Shown: positions 47,330-56,242 of the stretch, piece by piece | Layout of the letters: each line of letters starts with the position of its first letter | How positions within the stretch are numbered: the first letter of the stretch is position 1 | Assembly (NCBI RefSeq): GCF_000004195.4 | Contig: NC_030678.2 | Location: 75,575,404-75,639,403, forward strand | Source: Xenopus tropicalis | Lineage: Eukaryota; Chordata; Amphibia; Anura; Pipidae | DNA: 64,000 bases | Direction of reading: 5' to 3' | Program-made: the position numbers and the translations under genes | The notes under the pieces: model-generated | The model's input: only the letters and a program-made list of their open reading frames with translations | Told to the model about the DNA's origin: nothing | Database searches by the model: none

Positions 47330-47632
47330 GCATTGGTGTGGCGATAATTAGCGTGTGATTCACCATAGTATTATCACGTGCGTTAAGTCGCCATTTTCGC
47401 ATATTTTTTGCGCTGGTTTTAACGCATGCGTTAATTTTTGCGCTGAAAAGAATACGATCGCATGATTCACAAACACTTAGGCGCGCTAAATATCGCATTG
47501 GCGAAAAATTATAGAAAAGCACAGTAAATGAGTTTTTGGCAATAAAATATGGACTTACAGTGTTATTTATTCAAGTATGTGTCTTTTTACTAAATTTTAC
47601 TAAAGTCTTGGCATGTATGGAATTTCGCTACT

Positions 47633-47746
47633 AATATACAGTACTATAGCGGTAAATATTTAGTCGCGATAATATACAGTACTATAGCGGTAAATATTTA
47701 GTCACGATAATATACAGTACTATAGCGGTAAATATTTAGTCACACA
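47633..47746. repeat. 38-bp tandem repeat, three units
   Basis: AATATACAGTACTATAGCGG + TAAATATTTAGTCNCGAT units start at 47633, 47671 and 47709. They lie about 130 bp upstream of the Myb-like start codon, where a promoter or transposase-binding array would be expected. Confidence 0.92.
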
Positions 47747-47878
47747 AAATACATTACTATGTATATTTTGGCAATTTTTTTTGTCGCGACTTTTTGTAGC
47801 GATTTTGTAATCTCGTGACATGTGCGACTTGGGGCCATTTTGTGTCATTGAGCCTGCAGTCACACTACAGAGAGGATC

Positions 47879-48130
47879 ATGCCTGGGGTTTCTGATCTGC
47901 TACCAGGGGAGAGGCGCTATATTGTCACCGTTCTCCTACGCTCTGGATATGACAACCCGCCGCTGGGGCCCTTAGGGGTCCACGAGAGGAAGAGGGCAAT
48001 CCTGCACGAGCTAAGAGATGGTTTGCTCGCCGGGTTTGCCCTTGATGTGGACCTCCGCCAGCTCCAGCGCCTATGGTCTGACCTGAAGTATGGGAATTCA
48101 GACCTGGTGGCTGAAATTGCGGAAGGTAAT
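47879..48130 (+). pseudogene. Myb/SANT-like DNA-binding exon of a transposon
   Basis: An ATG-started frame of about 83 codons is followed by a donor-like site (GCGGAAGGTAATTATT). The peptide begins MPGVSDLLPGERRYIV and carries ERKRAILHEL, DVDLRQLQRLWSDLKYG and SDLVAEIAEG. The QLQRLWSDLK segment resembles the third helix of the Myb/SANT-like proteins that accompany Harbinger transposases; the family call is from memory of that pattern. The exon is unusually GC-rich for this window. Read past the donor, the frame stops at 48196. No downstream exon is visible before the CR1 tail at 48236, so the gene is partial. A co-opted host exon is the alternative. Confidence 0.5.
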
Positions 48131-48235
48131 TATTGTACTTTATTATGCTTTTACAGTATACGTTCAGTAAAAGATTTAGCAAGTAATTTGAACTAAAGGT
48201 ACAAATGTAAGAAATGTCAGGGATGACGAAAGTAA

Positions 48236-48297
48236 CATAGTAACATAGTAAGTTGGGTTGAAAAAAGACATACGTCCATCACGTTCAACCATAATGC
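48236..48297 (-). mobile_element. CR1 LINE 3' tail fragment
   Basis: TAACATAGTAACATAGTAAG then TTGGGTTGAAAAAAGACATA and CGTCCATCACGTTCAACC, the inverted CR1 tail with the short TAACATAG terminal repeats of its 3' end. Confidence 0.85.
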
Positions 48298-48514
48298 CAG
48301 TGAGGAACTGAAACGTTGCTCATAATAAACCTCTGAATATTATTTCACATCTTCGTGACTCCTTGTGAAAATCCTGTGTGTGCCGTCACCCCATGCCTGT
48401 CTAGATTTTGTTTTGCCACAGGCACCCAGGTATTATTGTTCCTTATGGTGTGCAGCTTCCCAGCACTTCGTATTGTATATATCTATTTTCAAATACATAT
48501 GCATAAATGAGTTT

Positions 48515-48616
48515 AAAGCAGGGGGGAAGCAGCAGGGAGCGGCCCATAGTGTGAGACATTTGGGGAAGGGCCACGAATGTTTTAGGGGGCCCTGGCTAAC
48601 AATGTCTGTGTGTGAA
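48515..48616. mobile_element. Fragment of the 54.3 kb-type hAT element
   Basis: GGGAAGCAGCAGGGAGCGGC, CACGAATGTTTTAGGGGGCC and CAATGTCTGTGTGTG match blocks at 55530-55735. Confidence 0.7.
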
Positions 48617-48619
48617 ATG

Positions 48620-48747
48620 TTCGTATTCTTTGTGCAAAATACAATTTTTTCGTGGAAATTTACTGAAATTTTTGCATACATTCAGAAATGTTCTGTAATT
48701 TAGAAAAAATAAGAATAACTCAAAATTGTTTAGTAAATGGGCCCCTT
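48620..48747. mobile_element. GGGCCCATTTACTAA MITE, right half
   Basis: ACAATTTTTTCGTGGAAATT ... TTTAGTAAATGGGCCCC ends like the elements at 356, 4186 and 42639; the left half is not present. Confidence 0.6.
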
Positions 48748-49135
48748 TGTCTCCTTTTTTCCTGGATCAAATTGATTCTAGTCACAAATCCCAAGTAATT
48801 GGGTTGTTACAGATATAGCTCACTCTGCAATGGTTGAACCTATGTTCTACTGACTCATCAGTCACGGTTTCTTCTGTTTGTTAATAGATTATTCAGATGG
48901 GTCCTAATATCCACTGAGCAATATTATGTTTGGTTATTGTTTCCCTTATTCTAGTTATCTTAACGGCTCATTATATTACTGTAATTGCATTGACAACTGT
49001 ACTACTGCTGTTTTTTAATTCTATTCACTATGTAAACAGCAGCTTTATGCATTATTTTTATGTGCATTAATCTGCTTTATCGTCTTTAAAATTCCTCGAT
49101 GTTTATTGGAAAAACTCAATAGAAATGTTTTAAAA
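48748..49135. other. Single-copy DNA
   Basis: Nothing recognised. Confidence 0.35.
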
Positions 49136-50245
49136 TATAGTTACATAAATAGTTACATAGTTAAGTTGGGTTGAAAAAAGACTGAAGTCCATCAAGTTCA
49201 AGTGAACCCAGCCCACACATAGACCTATACCAACCTATCTATACACTTACATACGTAAACTATATATACCAAAATGAATACTAACTGTAGATTTTAGTTT
49301 CACAATAGCCTTGGATATTATGCTTTTTCAGGAAATCATCCAGGCCCCTCTTTAAGGCATTAACAGAATCTGCCATTACAACCTCACTCGGAAGAGCATT
49401 CCCCAACCTCACTGCCCTCACCGTGAAAAACCACATACGCTGCTTCAATTGAAAGTTCTGTTTCTCTAATCTAAAGGAGTGGCTTCTGGTGTGCTGGTCC
49501 TTTTTATGAGAAAAAAGCATCTGTCTATACTCCCCTCTTATGTCATTGTAATCATATCCCTTTGCAAGCATCTTTTTTTTCCAGAGAAAACAACCTCAAC
49601 CTTGACAGTCTAACATCATAGTTTAAATCTTCCATCCCCTTTACCAGTTTAGTTGCACATCTCTGTACTTTCTCCAGCTCATTAACATTCTTTTTAAGGA
49701 CTAAAGCCCAAAACTGCACTGCATACTCAAGGTGAGGCCTTACCAGGGACCTATAAAGAGGCAAAATTATGTTTTCATCCCTTGACTCAATGCCCTTTTT
49801 TATGCAATACAGCATTTTATTTGCTTTAGTAGCCACTGAATGACACTGCCTGGAATTAGCCAACTTGTTATCTACAAAAAAAACCCAGATCCTTCTCAGT
49901 TAAGGATACCCCCAATACACTACCATTTTGTGCAACTCACAGTTATGCACTTGTCAACAATGAACCTCATTTTCCATTTTGCTGCCCAGTTTTTGTAAAG
50001 TGGCAACATCCTGCATGAAACTTATAGTTCTGCACAATTTAGTGTCGTCGGCAAAAATAGAAACAGTACTCTCTATGCCCACTTACAGATAATTAATAAA
50101 CAAGTTAAAAAGCAAAGGACTAAGTAAAGACCTCTGTGGTAGTCTGTTAACAACACTGGCCTAATTAGAAAATGTTCCATTTACCACCACCCTTTGTAAT
50201 CTATCATTCAGCCAGTTCTCTATCCAAGTACAATTAAAATTACAA
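49136..50245 (-). pseudogene. CR1-clade LINE, minus strand, truncated and frameshifted
   Basis: Reading right to left: NWIENWLNDRLQRVV-like residues near 50215-50160, a degraded catalytic region near 50060 (IFADDTKL-like), then NSRQCHSVATKANKMLYCIK and SLVRPHLEYAVQFWALVLKK (49863-49650), LVKGMEDLNYDVRLSRLRLF, and FFTVRAVRLGNALPSEVVMA (about 49440-49370). The 3' end is GTTGGGTTGAAAAAAGACTG near 49165 with TAGTTACATA repeats. It is the same family as 16030-17388, and both copies are dead. Confidence 0.92.
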
Positions 50246-50262
50246 TTTAAGAAAAAATATTT

Positions 50263-50336
50263 AAGGCCACTGGGAGCAACATCCAAGGGGTTGGTGAGCA
50301 ACATGTTGCTCCTGAACCACTGGTTCGAAATCACTG
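50263..50336. mobile_element. hAT-like fragment (inverted CAGTGATCCCCAACC end)
   Basis: GGGGTTGGTGAGCAACATGT ... CCACTGGTTCGAAATCACTG is the inverse of the ends at 10270 and 33737. Confidence 0.72.
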
Positions 50337-50509
50337 ATCTAAAGGGATAAGTGAGCCACTAGGTAAAAAAGTATAAAATTATAAAACTGATTTTCATCAC
50401 ACAGTGTATGCATCCTAAAAAAAGAAAAGAAATCAAATATAGTAAAAATACTGCAAAAGAGCCTACATCTTCTAAAAAAACTGAATCATGAGAGAAAGTT
50501 AATCTTTTA

Positions 50510-50790
50510 GCAGGCCAAACACAAGGCCTTATATTGCAGTAATAACCACTGTAACCTGCAGCACTTCATATTCTCCTATTTGTGCCTGTAAATTACCCAC
50601 CCACTTAGACTTTAAACTCTATGGGGCAGGTATCTCCTTCTCCTGTTTTTTTTACATTTAGCTCTTAATGTTCAATGTAACTGTACTTTGTATTTATATT
50701 TTTATTATTGTAATTATCCCTGTTTGTTCTATTAATTTACGGTTCTGCATTACAATGCTGAATATATCTAACCCTATTTAAATAAAATAT
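50510..50790 (+). mobile_element. L2-like LINE 3' UTR fragment
   Basis: TTAGACTTTAAACTCTATGG + GGCAGGTATCTCCTTCTCCT and AAATAAAATATACATACATA follow the layout of the L2 3' end at 31095-31305 (TTAGATTCTAAGCAGGGACA ... ATACATACATAC). Confidence 0.65.
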
Positions 50791-51226
50791 ACATACATAC
50801 AAGGTCAAAGAAATATTGTAGTAGCCTGAATAGAAAAAGGTGATGGGTGATGGCCCAGTCAAAGGATTTAAATCCAGCAGAGAATCTGTGACATTGTTTG
50901 GAAACAGGGGTGCAACAACATCAATTAACCTTTCAATGTGATGAGAATATGCCTGGAAAATTGGTAAAATCACTCCTTAACAGTGTTCAGCCAGTATATA
51001 TGTAATTGCATCCGAAAGTGGTTCTAACATCTACTTATTTGGTGGCAAAAGGTGAATGCTTATCCAACAAATGTCTGCTCTTTTTGTTTAATTAACTTTT
51101 GTGTCAAAAAGAGTGTTTGTACTTTCAAAGCGTTATCTAAGTTGTGTAAATAAAATAAAGTAATATGTGAAAAAGGGTGAATAGGTATAAAAGACACTGT
51201 ATAGAATTATATAATTATGTACCTTA
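50791..51226. other. Mostly single-copy DNA
   Basis: Nothing recognised; TTAAAGGGAAGC at about 51225 resembles a T2 MITE start but lacks a partner. Confidence 0.3.
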
Positions 51227-51262
51227 AAGGGAAGCAAAACCGCCCTCTGTTTTTAAGTGTTA

Positions 51263-51547
51263 AGGTTGCCATATACGGGCCGATTGTAGCTGCCGATATC
51301 GGTCCCTTGGACCAATTCGGCAGCTTATCGGCATGTAGGGACAGGAACGAGGGGCATGCCCGACAGATATCTGGCCTGAAATTGGGCAGGTTAAAAGATT
51401 TAGTCGGATCGGGAACTGCATTGGCTTGTTGATACGGTCCCCGAACTGACTGCGCCCATTCCTCCTGTAATAATTGGATCGAATTAGCCTACATTTTCCC
51501 GATATCGGGATCCGTTCACTTGGCAATCTTAACGTGTATGGCCACCT
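51263..51547. mobile_element. Palindromic MITE, AGGTNGCCATACACG family, TTA TSD
   Basis: Left AGGTTGCCATATACGGGCCG and right AACGTGTATGGCCACCT are complementary; TTA flanks both sides (51260-51262 and 51548-51550). A 3-bp TWA duplication is the Harbinger signature. The interior has mirrored GCCGATATCGG-type words. The overlapping open frames on both strands are palindrome artefacts. Confidence 0.78.
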
Positions 51548-51550
51548 TTA

Positions 51551-52740
51551 GAGGGCAACTTGCCTTCTCCCCAGATTTATCACTGCCACCCAGTTAAACT
51601 TCACTGGACCCAGTACCTGGTCTCCAAATGCAGAACCACATAGTGTCTTTGATACAAGCAGTGATCTCTGAGCATGTATAGTGAGAAATGATCTAGTACT
51701 GGCTTCCATATCCCATGCTCTTTGGAAACAGTCATAACCAGGGAGTCTAAAACAGCATGTGACATGAACAAAAATGTTAACTACCTAACCATTTGCATAG
51801 CTCTTTGGAGAACAGGTATAGATGCCAAGTATTGATTTAATTTTCCCATGTATATGATATTATATAATATTATGCTCCTATATCTATTCTATGGGATGTT
51901 TTCATGTTTTATTACATGAAAACCTTTCCTTCCTCTAAATATAAAAACAGATATTACCATGAAACAACCTAGCACATACAGTATATACAGTATATTCATT
52001 CTAAATCTAAGCCCATGGCTCTTTAAAATTATGCGCATTGTTTGTTTTATTAGTTTGATCTATAAACATGATACATAAAGGTGTACTTTTAAGAAAACAA
52101 AGCCTTGATATCCAAGAATATAACAACAGAAATGAATGAGGGTCTAGACAGGTCATTGCGCCATCTTAACACCTTTTCACTTCCACTTAAAATTCTCACT
52201 AATTTGCTAAGGAAAAATGGGCCCCAGATGGTTTTTGTTATTTGAATTATACTCATTCTGCTAATTTAAGCCACTGCTGCACAGAAGGTTTTTATTTCAA
52301 ATTACATCCCTAACTTTCTTCCATAGGAAGGTGGTGCTCACCTCAGCTGGAAGGCTATTACTTTCTGCTACGATTCACAATTCATTTTCAGATAAATCAG
52401 TGTAATAAATAATGCAATTTATGCTTAGCCAGTTCTATAAATCCAGTACAGTACTAATAAGGAAATGCAAAGATAAGTCTCATACATAAAAATCTCTAAG
52501 CTCTTTATTCTTAACTCATTTTTTCTTACGAAAAGGAACAAGACCCACCAAGCCAAAAAAACAAAACGTCTCCCAGGAAGCAATCTCATGGTACTGAGTT
52601 AAATTTGTTGATTAAAATACTGATGCATTCTGAGAGCAGAAGTAAATTTAAGCTTGATTCTATTTATTCTGATCCCAGTTATGGGATCTGTTATTTAAAA
52701 CTTACAAAAAATTATCATCAACACTAAAATTAATTTGTAC
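51551..52740. other. Single-copy DNA
   Basis: Nothing recognised. Confidence 0.4.
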
Positions 52741-52744
52741 GTAA

Positions 52745-53103
52745 AGGAGAACTACATCCCCCCCACTATAAAAGCCCCCTTAATTGGCCTGCCTCAACCC
52801 CCTCAACTGTCCCAATCACTAACCCCAACCTAAAAGAGCAGAGTAGCGCAGCTGCTACCTGAGCGACATCTTCCCTTCAAGCAAACAGTTTTCGGGTCTC
52901 AACGCCGATACTTGCCCATGCACAGTTTAAGTCGATTTCCTTAAGCATTCCCAGGTATGCAGCTGCGCTACTTTGCTCTTTTAGGTTTGGGGTAGTGATA
53001 AGGACAGTTTTTAAAGTTAGAGCCTATGCGATAAGGGAGAGGTGAGTGGGGTGGAAGCAGGCCAGTTAAGGGGGCTTTTATAGCGGGGGGGTGTAGTTCT
53101 CCT
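52745..53103. mobile_element. T2 MITE, ~60-bp TIRs
   Basis: Left AGGAGAACTACATCCCCCCC and right GGGGGGGTGTAGTTCTCCT are complementary, and the pairing extends through TATAAAAGCCCCCTTAA/TTAAGGGGGCTTTTATA. The left flank is GTAA (mutated TTAA), the right flank TTAA (53104-53107), which is also the left flank of the next T2 element. Confidence 0.88.
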
Positions 53104-54330
53104 TTAAAGGAGAACTAAATCCTAAATATGAATATGGCTAGAAATGCCATATTTTATATACTAAACTGATTGCACCAGCCTAAACTTTCAGCATCTTCAT
53201 AGTTGTAATGAAATAGTTCTTTACAGTTGTCACAGGAGCTCCCCATCTTGGATTCTGTTAAAACTGTCCCAGACAGTGCACATGCGCAGTGTGCTCTGAG
53301 CAGCAGTTGAAAAGCTGAGCTTAGGGGTCGTCGCAAATTTTCAAGCAGAAAATGAGGTTGCCCTGTCATATAACCTGACGCTACAGGGCTGATTATTACA
53401 TTTTGATGCTGGTTGCACTGGTTTCTGAGCTTCAATGTAGTAATTATCTGTACTGATTTCCAACCAGCCTTATAGGGGCCGATTCACTAAAGGTCTAACG
53501 CTTATCGCATAGTTTTTTGCGCTAAAAAGGGTGCGATAAATAAGTACCGATTCATCAAAGTAATTTTGCATGCGTTAACACTCTTATCACATGCACAAAT
53601 AAATGTATTATCGCAAAGAGTTACTTTTATCACAATGCGGCAATTATCGCATAGAAATAATACTAACGCATGATTCACAAACACATATGAAGCGCTAAAC
53701 GAGTAAAATGTGTCGATAATTTTTGTGAAACTTAATGTCTCCCAGTAGTAGGCATTACTAAACAAAATTGCAGCTGGTGATTGTCTGTGGTGACAAGATG
53801 AAGAGAAGAAGAGTTTGCAATCAGATTTTTTTAAGTATTTGATCTTCCTAGAGTGATGCATCCTCCAGTTTTGAAGGAAATGGTAATTTTCAGAACAGCA
53901 GTTTTTTTTACGTGTAATTTTTACGTGCGTAATAGCATGCGCTAATATCGCGTGCCACAAAATAACATATAGATATATCGCATGCGTTAAAATATTGCTT
54001 AAAAATCGCTCATCGCCAGATAAATAACGACAAGAACATCGCTTCTTAATTATGACAAGTGTCCTTTTAGTGAATCGATCGTTAACTTGCAAAAAATAAG
54101 AAGTGATACTATTTTTTTTTTTTTAAAGGTTTATTTTCCCTTTTATTCAGAGGCTTGCGGGCTCTGATGCAGAGGATTGGGATGAGTTCTCATCCAGTCG
54201 CGGTTGGCTGGGGGAGCTTGCAAATTTCTCCAAACGGGCCACAGCCTCGGAATGCGCTCTCTGTGTGTTTTTACCCATTCTAGGTAGCCGGATTGGTGTG
54301 TATGGAGCCAGGGCCGCCATCAGGGGGGCA

Positions 54331-54615
54331 CAGGGGGGACAGTTGTCCCGGGCCCGGGCGTTTAAAGGGGGCCCGGCCGGGCTCTGTTACTGTTATTGCT
54401 GGTATCCGCTGTGATGTCCCGAACTCCCTGCTGCGTGTGCGCTTTTATAAGGTTGCGCCCTGTGCGTACTGACGTCACACGCACGGGGCGCAACCCTATA
54501 AAAGCGCACATGTAGCGCCGACTTCGGGACATCACAGCGGATACCAGCAATAACAGTAACAGAGCCCGGCCGGGCCCCCTTTAAATGCCCGGGCCCTGGA
54601 CAACTGTTGCAGGGG
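54331..54615. repeat. Large near-perfect inverted repeat centred on TGACGTCA
   Basis: Left arm GGGCCCGGGCGTTTAAAGGG ... TGATGTCCCGAA (54350-54426) is mirrored by TTCGGGACATCA ... CCCTTTAAATGCCCGGGCCC (54520-54596) with about one mismatch in 77 bp. After a ~15-bp non-matching patch the arms resume with GCGCTTTTATA/TATAAAAGCGC and TTGCGCCC/GGGCGCAA. CpG-rich. Confidence 0.93.
54440..54506. promoter_or_regulatory. Symmetric CRE with divergent TATA boxes
   Basis: A full palindromic cAMP-response-type site TGACGTCA lies at 54470-54477. About 20 bp to each side is a TATAAAAG box: minus strand at 54449-54442, plus strand at 54497-54504. The arrangement resembles a compact bidirectional promoter. 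Whether it is transcribed is unknown. Confidence 0.5.
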
Positions 54616-54649
54616 AGTAGGAGCCGGAGGATGCAAAAAGATGCTGGCA

Positions 54650-55490
54650 GCGGGGGGGGGGAGAGGACTGGAGGATTCTTGGGGGGGCCTGGGGGAAGGT
54701 GTAGGATGTTTGGGGGGGGCCTGGGGGAAGGTGGAAGATGCTTGGGGGGGCCCTGGGGGAAGGTGGAAGATGCTTGGGGGGGCCCTGGGGGAAGGTGGAG
54801 GATGTTTGGGGGGGCCTGGGGGGAAGGTGGAGGATGCTTGGGGTGGCCCTGGGGGAAGGCGGAAGATGCTTGGGGGGGCCTGGGGGGAAGGTGGAGGATG
54901 TTTGGGGGGGGCCTGGGGGGAAGGTGGAGGATGTTTGGGGGGGGCCTGGGGGAAGGTGGAAGATGCTTGGGGGAGCCCTGGGGGAAGGTGGAGGATGTTT
55001 GGGGGGGGCCTGGGGGAAGGTGGAGGATGTTTGGGGGGGGCCTGGGGGAAGGTGGAGGATGTTTGGGGGGGCCTGGGGGAAGGTGGAGGATGTTTGGGGG
55101 GGCCTGGGGGAAGGTGGAGGATGTTTGGGGGGGCCTGGGGGAAGGTGGAGGATGTCTGGGGGGGGGGCCGGGGGAAGGTGGAGGATGTTTGGGGGGGGCC
55201 TGGGGGAAGGTGGAGGATGTTTGGGGGGGGCCTGGGGGAAGGTGGAGGATGTTTGGGGGGCCTGGGGGAAGGTGGAGGATGTTTGGGGGGGGCCTGGGGG
55301 AAGGTGGAGGATGTTTGGGGGGGCCTGGGGGAAGGTGGAGGATGTTTGGGGGGGCCTGGGGGAAGGTGGAAGATGCTTGGGGGGGCCCTGGGGGAAGGTG
55401 GAAGATGCTTGGGGGGGCCCTGGGGGAAGGTGGAGGATGCTTGGGGGGGCCCCTCAAGGAAGCAGCAGGATGCTTGGGGGACCCTGGAAG
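54650..55490. repeat. G-rich ~31-34-bp minisatellite, about 25 units
   Basis: Units GATGTTTGGGGGGGCCTGGG + GGAAGGTGGAG repeat with variants (GCTT for GTTT, CCC for CC, 5-9 G in the first run). Each unit has several G-runs, so the plus strand has strong G-quadruplex potential. Because the unit lacks stop codons, all frames stay open over hundreds of codons on both strands (for example minus 54393-55538, Pro/Ser-rich). These are not genes. Confidence 0.95.
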
Positions 55491-56242
55491 AAGCAGAAGG
55501 ATTCTGTGGGGTGGGGGGGTGGTGTGGGGGAGCGGCAAGAAGCAGCGGAGAGCGGGCCATTGTATGGGGACACTGGGGGAGGACCGCCAATGTTTTAGGG
55601 GGCCCTGGGCAGGCTAGCAATGTTTTAGTGGCACTGGCACTAATGCAAAAGTAATCCTTGGCCACAAATGTTTTAGGGGGGCCCTGGCTACCAAGGTTTT
55701 AGTGGGCCCTCGCTACCAATGCCTGTGTGTCCCTTGTATTGATGGGAGGGGCCATTGGGGGTGTGGGAGGGGCCATTGGGGGCTTGGGTGGGTGGGGCCC
55801 AGAAAATTTTGTTGTGAGGGGCCCCGTGATTTCTGATGGCGGCCCTGTATGGAGCCAGGAGAATTGCCAGGCAGTTTGTCAGCACGGGGTGCACAGTGTA
55901 TGTGCGTCTGATCAAGTTGCCATCAAGTGATAATATTTTTAACGCATGCTATAAATAGCACTCGTTTTTTCAGACTTTAGTGAATCGGCCCCATATTGTG
56001 ATATTTATATTCCATAAATACAGTATATTGTGAGTCAGTCTCTAAGCTCCGTAAGTGACAGCAGCACAGAGCATGTGCAATGAATGAGCAGAAAAGAAGA
56101 TGGGGAGCTACTGGGGCATCTTTGGAGGCACAGATCTGCCCTGCTAAAAGGCTGTGGTTGCCTTGGGCTGGTACACAAGCCCTAAACATAATGTACAATA
56201 TTTGTAGCCTACTTCTTTAGTTAGGCTTTAGTTCTCCTTTAA

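Larger units (their letters stand above)
47330..48235 (+). mobile_element. Harbinger-like transposon remnant (5' part)
   Basis: The left part (47340-47515) has GCGTTAAGTCGCC, AACGCATGCGTTAA and GCATGATTCACAAACAC, words shared with the non-autonomous elements at 30464-30710 and 53475-53710. It is followed by a 38-bp triplicated motif and a Myb/SANT-like exon. Harbinger transposons encode a Myb-like protein plus a transposase; no transposase was found here and the right end is missing, so this is inferred. Confidence 0.5.
54309..55847. mobile_element. hAT element with 8-bp TSD, inverted-repeat module and minisatellite
   Basis: Ends CAGGGCCGCCATCAGGGGGG and TTTCTGATGGCGGCCCTG, flanked by perfect TATGGAGC repeats at 54301-54308 and 55848-55855. 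It has no transposase. It contains the palindromic module 54331-54615, the G-rich minisatellite 54650-55490 and a tail with repeated AATGTTTTAGGGGGCCCTGG blocks. Related pieces lie at 33010-33354 and 48515-48616. Confidence 0.93.
54147..55930 (-). pseudogene. C-terminal end of a transposon protein, split by a hAT insertion
   Basis: On the minus strand the frame runs from about 55930 (residues DGNLIRRTYTVHPVLTNC) to the hAT boundary, and continues in the same frame beyond it (MGKNTQRAHSEAVARLEKF) to a Ser-rich end and a TGA at 54149-54147. An AATAAA poly(A) signal overlaps the stop (54147-54142). The frame is continuous only if one TATGGAGC copy and the hAT are removed, so the protein was intact here before the hAT arrived. 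I do not recognise the family; it could be the transposase or Myb-like partner of the host transposon. The upstream part is deleted. Confidence 0.6.
53475..55992 (-). mobile_element. GGGGCCGATTCACTAAAG transposon (Harbinger-like?) with coding remnant
   Basis: Terminal inverted repeats GGGGCCGATTCACTAAAGG and GACTTTAGTGAATCGGCCCC. ATA-type flanks suggest a 3-bp duplication. The left part shares words with 30464-30710 and with the Myb-carrying remnant at 47330, hence the Harbinger-like suggestion. After removing the hAT insertion it is about 970 bp and still encodes the end of a minus-strand protein. The 196-residue minus frame 53502-54092 is non-coding repeat DNA. Confidence 0.72.
53108..56238. 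mobile_element. T2 element carrying two nested transposons
   Basis: Starts AGGAGAACTAAATCC and ends GGCTTTAGTTCTCCT, with TTAA at 53104-53107 and 56239-56242. Its own sequence is only about 53108-53474 and 55993-56238 (roughly 610 bp); the remainder is the insertion at 53475-55992. The right portion is paralogous to 34390-34610. Low-quality frames (minus 53154-53435) are incidental. Confidence 0.85.

Noticed and set aside
53502..54092. 196-residue minus-strand open frame
   Set aside because: Spans the GCATGCGTTAA MITE sequence and its non-coding interior; no domain, composition follows the repeat.
54393..55665. Very long Pro/Ser-rich (minus) and Gly/Trp-rich (plus) open frames, up to ~380 codons
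   Set aside because: They coincide with the G-rich minisatellite, whose unit has no stop codons in any frame; several overlapping frames are open at once on both strands and they run through hAT termini.
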